Both the position numbers and the translations under genes were made by a program. A stretch of 64,000 nucleotides of DNA from contig DF237083.1 in assembly GCA_000708835.1 (NCBI GenBank), positions 1-64,000 of the forward strand. Reading direction: 5' to 3'. The stretch is from Klebsormidium nitens. Taxonomy: Eukaryota > Streptophyta > Klebsormidiophyceae > Klebsormidiales > Klebsormidiaceae. Positions 1 to 12,559 of the stretch are shown one piece after another; the stretch's first letter is position 1; each line of letters starts with the position of its first letter. The notes below the pieces were generated by a model that was not told where the DNA came from, ran no database searches, and worked only from the letters and a program-made list of their open reading frames with translations.

Positions 1-253
1 GCAAATCAGGTAGGGTTCCGGAGCTCCATGTGCCCTCTGTGCTGCTTTCGCCAGGTATCTCTCTGCTTCAGGATCCTGGAAACCCGCTGGAACCGGAACC
101 CGGTCATGGAGCGTGGCGATCCTAAAAGCTCAAAAGTGAGTGTTCTGGCAGCGGGTTCAGAGTTGCTCCACAGAATTAAGGTCCCTGCTCTCATTACAGG
201 TTCAGATGGATGTCTGCAACGACAACCCTAAGAGACGACTGATGATGCTTTAA
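1..253 (+). CDS. Possible 3' end of an unrecognised gene (two exons)
   Basis: The frame starting at base 1 is open from the window edge. It reaches a canonical donor after base 135 (GTGAGT at 136) and could join an exon at 200-253 (acceptor TTACAG at 194-199) in the same phase, ending CLMML-like residues and TAA at 251-253. The implied intron is 64 bases, the same size as two introns in RHL1 further on, so it is short but plausible here. The joined tail is Arg/Lys-rich and about 63 residues long. I recognise no family. It could equally be chance, because the opposite strand of 6-194 is also open. Confidence 0.27.
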
Positions 254-1712
254 AAGCCCCTGGCTCTTGAAAAGGCCCCGATATCCAGCAAAGCTGGCCC
301 AAGAAATGTGAGCAGCGACAGGTCCCAAAAGCTTATCTCGTTGAATTTTACGAACATTGTTCCAGAACGGTTCAGACCTGAAAGAGCCAAGCAGACGCTT
401 CAGCAACCACACACACCAGCCCTGCATGTCCAAGACTGACGCCCCAGGACAAGGACATTCACCTCTCCCATAGTCAACATCCGGCATTTCCACGGCCCCT
501 GAAGCGCCCGCGCCCTCGGCCCCTCCCCCTCGTGCAGCAGCTGGGACACAGAGAGAAGGGCGTTAGCGGATGCGTGTTCACATGAAGCTGGCAGCCAGCC
601 TTCCCCGCAAAATTTGGCAGAGTCTGCGGGCAAGCCAGACCATTGGCAGGCAGCAACTGAGGCCAAAAACTCTCAGAGCACACCAGTGGGTCCCTATGGG
701 TATGCTTGAGGACGACTGACGAGAGTCTCACGCAGCTGAATTTCCTTGCATATCCAGGGTGTGAGCTTCAGCAACCAACAGCAGTGATGTGCTCTGACAT
801 ACGCCAATCTCCCAAAGACTCAACGGCTATGTCAAAGATCTCTTCCTGCCCTTTCATTGCAACCAGCACAGTGAACTACTCTCTTGGATCAAGGCAAGTG
901 AGCATCCACCCTGGCGGCTGCAAAATCCTTGAATATGCTGGCAAGCATCAAGCTTGCAAAGGGACTTTGTTTGATGACGTTGAACAAGACCACCCTGACA
1001 AGACCTACAGCCTGCTTAATTAATGCCACAGATTGAATTGCGACAAACAGAGATTGTAAAGTGACTCGTTGAGCATTGCCGTAGATTAAGCAGAGGCTGC
1101 CTTGGATGCTGCGACCAGGCAACTTTTATACCAAACACCGAGCTCAGAGATCATGCGAACTCATTCTGGCCTGACAGGTGAACCAACCCGGGAAGCAGAG
1201 GGACAGTCTCCAAACAGGCACCGACACACTGGGGGGTTGGTGTGGATCACTGCGTTTACCATAAACCAGAGAGCTCCGGCACTCTGCCCGACAGCAGACA
1301 TGCACGAATGTTTGCATAGGCTGACCGTCAAATGAATGTTGTTCCAAAGACGACTGACTGCGGTGGTACGAACCACAGCGTCTACCCAAAACCAGAAAGC
1401 CCCAGCACTCTGCCCAGCCGCATGCATGCACGAAAGCTATTGCACAGGTCTGACATTTGTTTTGATGATCCATTGAATGCTGCTCTATGGTTTCAAGCGA
1501 TCATATGCTACTCTCAGATAGCAAACCAAGTGCCATGACTATTTGCTGACTGGAGCCGCTCCTCTTTGTCCTACACTGGTCGGAACAACTTGTAATGGTT
1601 GCAGGCATGCACAATTCCTACAACAATGGTCTGGCATGTCGAGGGACTCTTCACAAAGCTTATTCAGATGAGCAGAACTTACACCAACTTTGAAAACCAG
1701 TCAGCGACTCAC
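254..1712. other. Unresolved stretch downstream of a minus-strand exon
   Basis: No exon is supported with confidence. The minus-strand exon at 1713-2466 ends with a good donor in phase 1, so further exons of that gene should lie here. The best candidate is the duplicated segment at 1264-1480, which on the minus strand reads similarly in both copies, each copy ending at a donor-like GTARAC. Nothing else is clear. Confidence 0.4.
1243..1480. repeat. Imperfect tandem duplication, ~126 bp spacing
   Basis: Two diverged copies lie side by side. The word gcactctgccc occurs at 1280 and 1405, and aaccag at 1264 and 1390. On the minus strand both copies translate to a similar stretch (GQSAGAFWFWV and GQSAGALWFMV), and each copy ends with a donor-like GT (GTAGAC, GTAAAC). 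This resembles the exon-edge duplications seen in other genes of the window. Confidence 0.65.
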
Positions 1713-2466
1713 CTGCAGATGTAGACTGAGCCCTCTGGAGAATTAGCTGGTGCTTGCCATCCAGAGGATCAAGTTTACCATAAACATGGATTTTCGCAGG
1801 GTTGAGGTCCAAAAAGACGCCGTCAGCAGGCTCGTCATCATTAAAGCCAGCCGCTCTAATGTGCCTGAGGAGCAGCTCTACTTCTGCTGATGTAATACGA
1901 GGGACACTCTCTAGCGCCTGCCGGATGGTCACCATTGCTCGGTGAATCTTGCTGGCTCCCTGAGTTGCTTCCTCACGAGTTGAATTGACCCTTCCCAAGA
2001 AGAAAGCCTTTGGATACCGTAATGCGAACGAGTCTCCTTGACTCCTTGCCAAGCAAGAATGACCGTTCCTGCTCTGGTCCCCAAACTTCCACGAAAGTGG
2101 GCCAACGACAGGGTTGCCTGGCACCTGGTCCGAAATCCGGTTTCTCCACGCTTCTTTCCCTTCAAGTACCTTCAAGGGCGACTCCGGTGGGTGAAGATTT
2201 GGGTAGGTAGGGTTCTCAGGCTGGGCCGAGGTAGTAACATAGAAGGTAACGGTTCGCAGAAGAGCGGTAATGGTGAGTGCTAGGCCCCCTATGGCCGAGT
2301 CCGCGTGTGTGTATGGCGGATAGCTTATACAACAGGCAATCCCCCGGGGGAGTTGGGGGGAAATGTAAGGTCGCGCCAACTGGGGCTGACGGTCGCGGCG
2401 CGCGACGGTGTGGGCCGGGGGCCCAGGCCCAGGGTTTAGGTACTTATCTTGCCAGCGATCGTGCAT
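1713..2466 (-). CDS. Hypothetical protein, 5' exon, incomplete
   Basis: A minus-strand frame is open from an ATG at 2466 for 268 codons. It carries a convincing donor at 1712 (GCAG|GTGAGT), so I end the exon at 1713 in phase 1. The N-terminal 60 residues are Pro/Arg-rich, then comes a hydrophobic stretch (about residues 60-80, GGLALTITALL) that could be a signal anchor. The final 90 residues look like a folded, charged region (EVELLLRHIRAAG, DGVFLDLNPAKIHVYG). I do not recognise the family, and the downstream exons were not found. The true start may be further in or in an upstream exon, since the proline-rich leader could be untranslated. It is divergent from the gene starting at 2981, so the 0.5 kb between them may be a shared promoter. 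Confidence 0.4.
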
Positions 2467-2980
2467 GCATTTTCGACAGCTCCGTACTGCAGCTGTGCGC
2501 GATTACGGTAGTATATACCTAGGTCAACTTCGTACAGTTTGCACTTCGTACAGCTCATGTCAGCCTGTTGTACCTGTTGTACGCTCAGCTGTGCTTGAGT
2601 GCATTGTCTTATCAAACGAACAGAGGACATAGTGGAGCTAGATGAACGTGTGACGGTGCTGACCGCCTAGCTCTCTTTTTCAAAGTCGTCCTAAAACCTA
2701 AACACTTAAAGGAGATTGGCGCCAGCTTGCATCACTGACTTCCTTCCTTCGTTGCTGACTTGTCCACGAGCTCCAGTGTTGCTAGATGCAGCTAGATAGA
2801 TGGTGGCAGGCAGGTTGAAGTCAATAACAAAAAGAAAGGTTTATGTCTGTGTGAACTCTTGCTGTGGCCACGGCGCACATTAGGGAGGAGGAAAGCTGAT
2901 CAGGCAGCTGCCAAAAGGTTTCACACAGTTTTCCGTTCTCCTGGCCTGTAAGACAAGGCTGTTCTCCATTTTGTGGCAAG
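2467..2980. promoter_or_regulatory. Divergent intergenic/promoter interval
   Basis: This interval of about 0.5 kb separates a minus-strand exon (start 2466) from the plus-strand gene at 2981. It holds the 5' leaders and presumably both promoters. I see no clear TATA box or other element; short direct words (cttcgtacag, ttgtac) recur at 2528-2580. Confidence 0.35.
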
Positions 2981-5900
2981 ATGGCCAGCAAGAAGGGCAA
3001 GCCTGTTCCTCTGGCTGAGGCGTCCAAGAAAGGCAGCAAGAAAGAGCCGCCACCGCCGAGCCCCAGAACTCTAGCTGCGCTGGAGGAGAAGGCCGCACTC
3101 GAACGAGCGGAGCGGGATGGCGCAGTGCAAGAGTTCCTCACGGTAGGTTACCGCTGAATGTGTCTATCAACTTGTTAGTCACGCAGCTTTGCACAGAAAA
3201 AGAATTTCTTTGACATTGTTATTTCACTCTTTTGAAAATACCTAAGAATATTACCACCTTCTTGATGGTCAAGGGACATTACCAAGTCATTGGGAAAAAG
3301 AGGCCACCATACAGCCTCTTAAATCTAAAATGCTTCCTGAGCTCACACTCAATGGATTTTAGCTATGATTGAATCTTTGAAGTCGGAAGTGTAGGTCCAT
3401 TTGTGTTGCTTTCATTAATAATCTATGTGGGTCCTAACTCTCATCAAATGAGTTGCAGGACAAGAGACACATAACCACTTTAAGAATGACAGTTATGGGT
3501 ATATAGGCGCAAGGCCGAATCTGCAGCCACTCAGAGAGTGCTGCATACTTTTTCCATGTTGTCTCCCTTTTAAAACAAAGTGAACGAATTGTGAATCAGT
3601 TACAATGGTTATGCATCGTCTACCCTGAGGTGGTGCTCCAAGGCAGCAGACCGCCTGCCAAAAAAAATAATGAAATGTTTCCGTGGTTAAAGCACCATTT
3701 ATCAGGTGCGCTTGCATGCGGACACAAATCAAGGTGACTCACAACCACTGTCCGCAATGTTTCAGGATGTTTTGGATAAAGTGGATGCGATCGAGGAGGA
3801 AAAGGAGATCCAGCGAATGTTGATACCGTACGCGGTTGATAGGGTCTTGGACGAGGCCATGAAAGCTCTAGAGCTCATCAATGTGCCAAGACCTCCCAAG
3901 TGGCGCGAGGCAAGCATCGGGAACTGGGCTGAAGATGAAGAACCAGAGGTGAGCCTCTCTTCTACCACGGTAGATTGCAAGCAGCCAAAGAGCAAGAAAG
4001 TGGTTTCAATGACGAGCATGCGCCACTGGAGTCTGAGAACGCTCCTTGAGGCTTCAAAACTCGGGTACGAATATGCTCATGAAGAGTAGAGTGATATGCA
4101 AGACCAATTAAGACTTGATGGCATACAGCCCGGTGGTATGCTGTCCTTGCTGATTATGGGAGCAAAGGCGTTATGGCATAGCCCTTAGTGGATCCAGTAA
4201 GCATTAGCGCAAAGGTGGCGGTGTCCATTGAGTGGCATCTTGGCAAACGGCACCGTGATGTTCCCCTCCTGAGACTTGACCACGGCAGAAGAGGCGGAAG
4301 AAATGTCAGACAGGGTTCAATTACGGCGCCGCCTGCTGGATGTCTCCCATTACAAACACGCAATTTTGCAAAACAGACCTTACTGGTTTATGCTATACTT
4401 TTTCGAGGCAGTAGGCATCGGCTGGCCTACTTGCGTTTCCAACAAACTTCTTAAGCTGCAGTTATAAAACTCAGTAACTCCATCCTGAGACCATACAACC
4501 CAACGTACTTGCTCCAAATCAAGCACGCCAGGTCCACTCTCAACTTACGACGACTTCCTTTGAGACAACTCCCAAAGCTTCTCTCGCACACCTCCCAGGT
4601 CCCGGTGATTGACACTTGGGCTCGGGGTGCAATTCCAATCAAGAGGCGGCCCCCGCCAGCAGTGTCAGAGATCCGAAGCCCTACTGTCACCTCCCCGAGT
4701 GGACTCGGCCGAACCAACGGGAAAGGGTTCGGCGCACTCCGGTCCAGTCGCTCGCCTTCTCGACGAGTTAGCATAAATGGGAGCGTGAAAGGGGAGGGCC
4801 GGGCAGAGTCAGTCATGAGTACTAGCAAGTAAGTGAAGTGGTTCCCAGGAGCAAGCCAAAAGCAGAGTACTCAAGGGTCGTTCGGTGATGATTGTACGAA
4901 GCTCGCGTCGTTCCTATTGACTGTCGATTGCACGAAGTTTGGGTGGTCACCCTTACGTCTATCGGATCGCTGTTCCTCTAGTGTAAAGGAATACTTGAAG
5001 AGCCGGAGAAACACGGCTTCGATGGTGCATTGCCTGATTCCATGCTCCGCTACAATCTGTATCCATTCCTCGACCCGCTTTTAAAAGTAATCGACTTACT
5101 TGCGGTGCAGGAATGAAGAGGAAATTCTCGGTTTACTGCTGTAACTACTAGCCAACCGGCTAACCCGCTTCTACTAATAGCCGGCTTTCTTTCCGTGCAG
5201 AATCAACACGTCGGCCATGAAGCGCCTGGTCGACCTGTCCAGCCGCGCGCCGCTCCCGACTCTTCCGGTCGCCCCCCCTCCCCTCCCCAAGCTGATGCAA
5301 GAAATCCACGCGCGCAAAAAGGAGCTCGCGAGCCACGACGCCGAAGAGGAGCAGCGGTTGAGGGAGGAGATTGCGATCCGGCAGGCGAAGGAGAAAGTGA
5401 GGCCTCGAAGTTCGTTTGTCACAAGCTGTTGACAGTTTCCTCCCACTGTTGGAGAAGTGTGTATAGCCTGACGGAGTCGGGAGAAGAGCGAGGGCTTAGT
5501 ACGCATTCCGCGTGCCGTTTGAAAGAGTCCTCTGCTTAGCTCTCCCGTGACGAAATGTGCTGTGGAGACAAGCAGGCATGTATAAAGTGGGAGCTCAGAT
5601 TGAATTCTAACTTCCTCCATCTCATGAGGGCGCTATTCTTTCTCATCCGCCAGTCCTATCATTTTTCTTTTGGGAGCTTATGGTTGCTTGCTTCTGCAGC
5701 GCTGAGATGACTCTCGCTCAACCCCCTGATCCTTTCAAGAACCTTGCACTCGGAGAATCCCCTCAAGCAGAACCCCACTTCAAAGCCCTTCCGATTACGC
5801 AGGGAGCGTAGACCCATCTCGCTTCCGTTCCGTTTGTTTGCCACAAGCTTTCTTTTCCACACGAAAACGTGAGTCTCCCGTTAGACTAAAACCCTTTCAA

Positions 5901-7029
5901 AACCCCTCGCAGCTGCGCAAGGAGCGCGCGGATCGCGACGCGGCCGACGTGGCGCGGCTGGCGGAGGTGCAAAAGGGTCTGCGCGCGCAGAATTACGGTT
6001 ACAGCCACAGCGGGGAGCTGGTGGTCCTCCAAAACGTCGACGTCGAGCGGCTGCCGGCGCCGACGGTCGGGCCCAAGGTCGCCATAGCCGATGCGGGTAA
6101 GGAGCGCTTATAGCCCGCGTCTGGGCTCGCACAAGCTGGTTGAAAAGGTTGAATTCGCGCGTCGAGGCTGTGTAATAGTTGGACACCTATGTGTTTGACC
6201 AAGAAAGGACTGAAAGATATGGCTCGGAGTTTTGTGCTTGCGAATTGCAACGCTGGCTTACGTCCTGGTTAGAGAAGGCGACGTGGAAGCGAGCTGTACT
6301 GAACCCAGCGTATAGTTATCATCCGGAAAGCAATCCGACGATTGGACAGCCTGATCGCTTATCCGCCAAGTAGTGATGAACACGATATTTGTTCAGACGG
6401 ATTCCCAAGGGGTTATCCATTATCTTTTGACACAGAGTCCTCATCACCTCTTCGATCTAGAGTTCGACCCTCGATTAGCAAGCCGGAGGACGCACCTGCA
6501 GAGGAAACGCGCTGCTAAAAGTTGCCCTCGCGTCCTTTCTCCATTGGTTGCGTTTCTCACTGATCCGGTTTCGTTCCTTTTCTTGGCAGCCCCTTTGGAC
6601 GGAAAGCAGGCACGCATGCGGAGCAGCAGCCGCAGCCTGAGCCGTCAGACGACGTCAGTCGCACCGTCTCCCGCGCCCGTGCTCACAAAAGTGCCCACAA
6701 CAAAGAGCGTAAAATCTGTCGAGGATGCAGGGAAGGCTAGCGGGAAATCCGGGGCGCCTGACTTCATTCCTGCGGCGCAGACAGGGCTTGCGCGGACCGG
6801 GGTCCTTGTCGATTCGATAAAACTGTCGTCTGGGGTGACGTTGAAAGTGGGCGCGAACGTGCGGTCGGGGGGAGTTGTGCAGCACGATAATGGGCACGTG
6901 TCCAGGAAAGAGTATCTGACAATGAAAGAGACGGGAGATGCACAGAAAGCGCCTACTAGCGATCGGAGACGGGAGAGGCGCGTAACAAATCTCGTTTTAC
7001 CGGTCATCGAGAAGCCGAAGAGCCGATGA
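2981..7029 (+). CDS. C2orf81/DUF4639-like protein (probable)
   Basis: Six exons fit in phase: 2981-3142, 3766-3948, 4599-4828, 5201-5396, 5913-6096, 6590-7029. They encode 464 residues, with all junctions GT/AG. The protein opens with a Lys-rich, low-complexity leader (MASKKGKPVPLAEASKKGSK). A helical acidic segment follows (EEEKEIQRMLIPYAVDRVLD), then a conserved-looking block EPEVPVIDTWARGAIP (near residue 115), a Pro-rich linker and coiled-coil-like Glu/Arg/Lys helices (residues 210-290). The C-terminal domain holds LSSGVTLKVGANVRSGG. The D-x-W-A-x-G-A-x-P block and the later GVTLK motif are what I remember of animal C2orf81 (DUF4639), a poorly studied protein found in ciliated lineages. 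That assignment is from memory and moderate. If correct, a role in motile zoospores is possible. Other than that, it is an unnamed conserved protein. Confidence 0.62.
5728..5822 (+). repeat. Possible decayed copy of the exon-5 start
   Basis: The sequence around 5777-5808 (ttcaaagccc...acgcagggagcg) resembles the intron end and first bases of the exon starting at 5913 (ttcaaaacccc...gcgcaaggagcg), about 119 bp downstream. Similarity is weaker than in the other arrays and could be chance. Confidence 0.35.
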
Positions 7030-8189
7030 GGGCCGTACGAAAGCTCAAGCCTGGTTTGTTACCAATGCGTGTACAGTAGCACCTGACGCCTTTAATCATT
7101 CTTAGTACCTGACTGCGCTCCGGGTCTCCCTCTTGAACAGAATGAAAAACTTTGCCTTCTGAAAGGAGGACCAGAGAAGAGATTAGACCAGGTCAGTTCA
7201 AATGCTCGACCTGACAGATTCACTCCCTTCCGATCCGGATATGCATTTGCAACAAACGACTTCCTCATGATTGTGATCTGCTCACAACGATACCGCAAGT
7301 TGAGGGTGCGTTGTCGTTGAACTATGAGTCAACCCATGTTTACAAGGAGCCATCAAGGCGAGTTGCTCCTGATGTCCACCTGAACCCCGAATCTGCAGCC
7401 CGTAGTTCGAACATTATTTGATATAGTCATCTGCACGAACGCGATCGTGTGTAGACACTTCGTTATATTGCCAAATCAGCGAGGTGGTGCTGAGTTGCGA
7501 TTGACATCTTGAACGTCGGCAACTGTGAATGATATAGAGTTGCTTTCTCACGTATGTATTATAGTAGGCAATGCAGCTGACAAAACGACGTAGGTACTCC
7601 TCGTTACACCCCTTTTCAGTCACAAAGAGCATGGAGCTGGGAGCATGGAGCTCAGCGGCTGCAGAATCGTCCCATCCGACTAACGCCAGCTCGGCTTAAT
7701 GGGCAAGTGACGTTCTGTAGCTCATGCAGTATAGCGCATGGCGGCCCCGGCCTCGGCCCGGGGCGCGTGCCAAGAGCTCAGGTTGCAACATGGCAGTCGC
7801 TCGATGGCTGCCGAGGCCATGTGATTGCCACGTCGGCTGTGCTTCCAGGCTGCATAATGTGCAGTGTGCACACGCTGATCATGTGCTGACTCCTGATCAT
7901 GTCCCGACTCCTGCGCACCACATTCAAATTGGGTTCCTCAATCCTTTAAGTTTATAGAAGCTACAGCTAGAGCTGCATTGCAGCTTTGCTTTATAGCTGT
8001 GGCTCCAGGACAGGCTGGTTCTATTTGCGGCTTGAAAGATCAAGTGTGCCACCCCAATCAAGGCCCGTCGGACATTTTGGGTGATTATAGGCCTTGGAGA
8101 AAGCTTTGCAAGCAATCTGCATTCATTAGGAATATATGCGAATCTCGTACACAAACCCAGCTGATATTGAACTGAGGCGGTAGCCAATC
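7030..8189. other. Intergenic region, nothing recognised
   Basis: The region lies between the stop of the C2orf81-like gene and the RHL1 start. It should hold the 3' UTR of the first and the promoter and leader of the second. Frames here are short and unsupported, and I see no RNA gene or mobile element. Confidence 0.5.
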
Positions 8190-11100
8190 ATGGCGGAGGC
8201 CCGTCAGAAGAGCAGCAAAGACAAGGGTGGTCAGAGCCAAGCTGCGCCTGATGATGTTGAAAGCAAGCGGCTTCGAGACAGGGCCGTCAGCAAAGGCAGT
8301 CTGGCTCGTGCAAAAGCAAGTCCTGCAGACAGCCTCTCTGCTTCCAAAGGTAGGACAAACAGGAATGCCAAGCTACTATCTTGAGTTACACCACTCCATC
8401 AAAGCACGTTGGCGAATTGCGTCGCAAAACTATGTCTCCATGAGAAGGCTGTCTGCCTGATGGCAAGCTTCAGCGAGAATCTCAATTGCTAGGAATGATG
8501 CCGCTTTTATTCATTTATGACAAGTTCCTTACTGGAGATCTCATGCTTTGTTTGCAGCAATTTTGAGATGCAATGGCAAGGACATTGTGAAGAGGGGCCA
8601 CAGGAAGAACAAGTACCTGTTCTCCTTTCCGGGGCTACTTGCACCCGTTGCTGGTGGACAGCTTGGAGAACTGGCACAGCTTGACACCAAAAACCCTGTG
8701 ATGTACTTCTCATTTCCTGAGGTATGTGAGAAACATTTACAAATGTTTATGTCAAAGAGCACCGCCTGTATTGCATGCTCTGAGAACCTTCAGCGTGCAG
8801 AAGTGACATAGGATTCTTGGAATGCAGCCTAGTGGTGGTTAGCTTAACAACCAAATCATACCACACATTCTTATCCAATCTTCTTCTGTCGTTGTTGTCT
8901 TGTCAATAAGGTTGAGGTGCCGCTCATGGCAGCAATTTCACACCTAGACTGAAGTCTCAGCTTAGAAGAAAACAATATGATACAAAGTAACGGTTGTTGG
9001 CAGGGGCGCTTGAAACTGTTTGGCACACTTGTCTACCCCAAGAATAAGTACTTGACACTGCACTTCTCCAAGGGTGCGGGAAACATTGCTTGCGAGGACT
9101 GCTTCGAAAACATGGTGAGTTGAGCAATACCCTCCCATTGTTTACGGTGTAAGGTGCGAGTTTTCTGTACGCAACAATCACCATCGGAGGCATTGATCCT
9201 ACGCGCTCAGGCATCCTGACCAATCAGCCCAAGACAGTACATGAAGTGGGTTTGGAATAACATGGCAACTTGACTCGAAAGCTGCAGATTCTTTGCTTAA
9301 GTGAGCCTCTTGATGGTCTCTGAAGCCTATGATTTGAAGCTGATTCTGAAGAATCGAAGAGGCCAATGACAGCATAAAGATCCCAGCGCAGTCAAGGCTT
9401 GAATGGTGTGGTTCTCTGGCAGTTCCAGCAGGCGGCATTCGATGTGCAGGTTGTGTTCTCTGAGTACTGGTGGATTGGGTCAAAGGAAGAGAATCCAAAT
9501 GAGGAGCGCCTTGACATGCCTGAGTCGCTCACCAAGGTTAGTTTGGATAATGTCCTGCATCCCCGACGAATCCTCTCCTACTGATGATCCAGAAGGAATC
9601 TGACTTCTACTCTTTCTTCCATCGGTTCGAATCCCAGTTGCATGCCATACCGGCTGATCATGGAAGTCTTCCTGAGAACCCTCACTATCTATCCCCATTT
9701 CCCTTCGATGTTCGTCCACCCATTCAGTCAGTCTCTTCACAGCTTGGTTCCGCGTGAGCTCGGTCAGAGCCTTGGTGTTTCCCCTCTGACCATTGACATC
9801 ACCAGCTAATCCAGTGGTGTGTTGAAAAGGGCGAAAGGGTAGGCCGTAGAAGTCGAGTGTCTAACCGCACCTTTCCCTGTTTCGGTGAAGAGGAGTCTTC
9901 ACGAAGGAGTCGACTTCTCTGGAGGAGCCGCCAGGCAACCTGACACAACGGCAAAGGCTCATCCTGAGGCCACTGCCAGCAAGCCGGCTGAGCCTGACCC
10001 TGACGACCAGGAAGAAGAAGGCGGTACTGCAGGACCAGACGCGCTTGACTCTGAAGCAGAGATCGCCAGAACAGCGCAAGATGATCAGAAAGGCGCTGCA
10101 GCACGGCGGAAGTCTTCGCGGACTGCTGGCAGAAGCTTCAGGTTTGTGATTCCGGCAGTTATCTTGAGGTCTGCGGAATTCAAAGTCTGAGAATGCCAGA
10201 TTGGCATGGTACCGGATAGTGAATCGAGTCTAGACTGTGCTTTCCACTTCTAGCGTGTGTTGCGTGTCATCTTGACGAAGCTGAAGAGAGTACATTGAAG
10301 CTGGCCTTGTCGAAGTTGGTCGAGAGACACTAGTTTTTGTACTGGTCGCTGTGATGGCAGGATGCTCCGTGTCCTTTTGCGGTGCGCGGAGTGTCGGTGC
10401 TCAACAGTCACCCAAGCTTAGAATGTGCAAACTCGCTGGGCTTGCGTTAGACACGCTCCCAAAGGTAGACTGCCGCGGGTGCGAAAGTCGTGCCAAAGGA
10501 ATGGCATTAGAAGCAGGCGAGACATGTGATGTTGCATACCGTCTTGTGCTTAACTGGTGTAGTGAGTACGAGCTCAACTGAGTTTGAATGGTGGTTGATT
10601 CAGGATACTTGATGGTTAATCAATGGTGAATACTTGATCATTTGGTGGTTATCGATGATGGCTAACGGTGGTTCATGGTGGTTAATGGTGGTTAGTTGAT
10701 CAAGTGGTGGTCATTGAGGTTAATTGGTGGTTGATTGATATTAACCGGCGAAGTGAGTACGATGCCCCAGAGCTGATGAGATTGATTCACCAGTTCGAGT
10801 GCGTCTCCTTTTGCGCACAGGTTTGCTGAGCCCAGAACGGACGACGAGTTGGACGACGATGCTGACAGCGACAGTGACGATGTGCCGCTTCGACCGCCCT
10901 CTGCAAAGCCCGCAGTGTCAAGACCACCGAAAGAGAAGCCAGCGAGCGCTGCTGCAAGTGAGTTGCTTACTTTTGATTGCTGAAAGAAAAGCCTCTCTGC
11001 TCTGACAAGGCATGTTCTGATACAAAAGTGAGCACATTTGCTTAGCAAATGTCTTCAAGTTGGGAAACGTGCAGGTATACGTACAAAAAAACCCTAACGC

Positions 11101-12559
11101 TTAGTTTTGCAAGCGGCGCTCGTTCTATCAACCGCATTGCTGTGCTGTGGCGTACCGGTAGCAAGCACTGTTGAGAATCAATCGACCTTCTATACGGGTG
11201 AAAAGCACTTATGAGGAGAGTGAGCTTTTGGTCATGACGTCCCCCGGTGGTTTTCGTATCACAAACTTCGACACGTTTGACTTTTAAAAGGGAAGCGGCT
11301 TCCAGTAATTTTACTCTGGAAACGCCATCGCTATTCGGTATGCTCCATGCAAGACAGTCTGAAGGAGACCCATTTCGAATTTCGCAGGCAAAGCACCCAA
11401 GAAGCGGCCCGTCACCATCAACCTCGACAGCGACGACGAAGGAGAGAACGGAACCCCGGAGACGGAAGCGCAGACACAAGCTCCTCCGAGATCCGTAAGT
11501 TGTGCCAATCGACTCTCATGACTGCATCCAAAGTATGGTCTCATGACGCTTGACGATCACTGTGCTGGTTATACCTGAGCTTGTGTCAAAATCAGACGCC
11601 CGGCTGTTCCAGGTCTTTGATCTGCGCTCTCTGAAGATTTTGAAGACAGCTGTCGGGACTCCTCGTCGTTCTAGTCACGTAAGGCGTGCATTCCCATGCA
11701 CAATCATGGAATAGTCTTCTGGGCATCCCGGAAGGCCACTAAAGCTCGGATGGGATTCGAAGAGAAGCTCGATTGAAAAGTCTGGCGAACAGCTCGGCTT
11801 CTAGAGTCTGAAGCAGTGCTTAATCTTTCCGCAGAAACGAAAAGCCACTTCGGCTGCCAAAGCGCCAGCGGGCAAGAAGGCAAAGAAAGGCCGAAAGGTA
11901 AGGGTCTAGCCCCGCTTTCGTGTTTGTAAGCAAATTCGTGCATCTGTTTTCTGTTTTTCCAGGGTCAATCAGCGCGTGACGAACCTTCTAAGACAGAGGG
12001 GTATAAGTAATTTTTTTGCTACTTTATGGGGATCGTGTGGATGCTATTCGACGATAAACGAGAAAGGCGCGGAGGTTGCTCGTTCGATGCATCACACCGG
12101 AAAGTCGCAAGGACGACTAGGTCTTGTCTGGAGGAAAGTCGACGGGATGACCTGATCCGAGGGCCCGTAAGTCGTCCTCTTGCAGACAAATTCAAGCGCA
12201 CTCGAAATGTCAATTTTCAATTACTTTCAGGAGGAGGATGAGGACGCGGGCGAAGGGAGCAGCGAAGACATCCCTACGGAACCAAGCGACGTAAGACTCT
12301 AACCTCATGTGCGTCTTTTACGTCGTCTTCCGCAGCCGAATATCAACTGCTTGAGCTCTCAATTCGCCTTTGCGTGAACTTGAAGAGGGCGTCAATTCTT
12401 CAGTATAAGCGCTGATCGGCCAGTTCTTCCACGCTCTGCAAAATGCTTGTTGATGCTCAAAGTGTCTTTTCTTGAAGTCAAGAGAACCAGATGCAAGATT
12501 GAAAATTCGTTTAATCGTGGTCACAGGACGACGACAGCGATGAGGAGTGGAAGTTGTGA
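8190..12559 (+). CDS. RHL1: DNA-binding protein RHL1 (topoisomerase VI complex)
   Basis: Twelve exons fit in phase: 8190-8349, 8558-8721, 9004-9114, 9450-9536, 9891-10141, 10821-10957, 11388-11494, 11835-11897, 11963-12006, 12121-12166, 12231-12290, 12527-12559. They give 420 residues; Arabidopsis RHL1 is about 355. The N-terminal half carries the family's core blocks: a KRGHRKNKYLFSFPG segment, then GRLKLFGTLVYPKNKYLTLH, then FSEYWWIGSKEENP. The C-terminal half is Ser/Asp/Glu-rich with Lys-rich patches (KAPKKRPVTINLDSDDE, KAPAGKKAKKGRK) and ends in an acidic tail DDDSDEEWKL. RHL1 is a nuclear plant protein that works with the topoisomerase VI subunits in endoreduplication and cell growth. 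Two introns are only 64-65 bases and one exon only 46 bases. The 9891 acceptor and the 12121-12166 exon rest on phase and consensus only. Confidence 0.88.
10588..10745 (+). repeat. GGTGGTT/GGTTAAT-rich low-complexity repeat
   Basis: About 160 bases in an RHL1 intron consist of irregular variants of ggtggttgatt, ggttaatcaatggtg and ggttcatggtggttaatgg. The stretch is strand-asymmetric (G/T-rich) and looks like a decayed minisatellite. No coding potential is seen. Confidence 0.8.

Noticed and set aside
9615-9640. tRNA T-loop-like word ggttcgaatccc
   Set aside because: Flanking bases do not form the T stem, acceptor stem or other arms.
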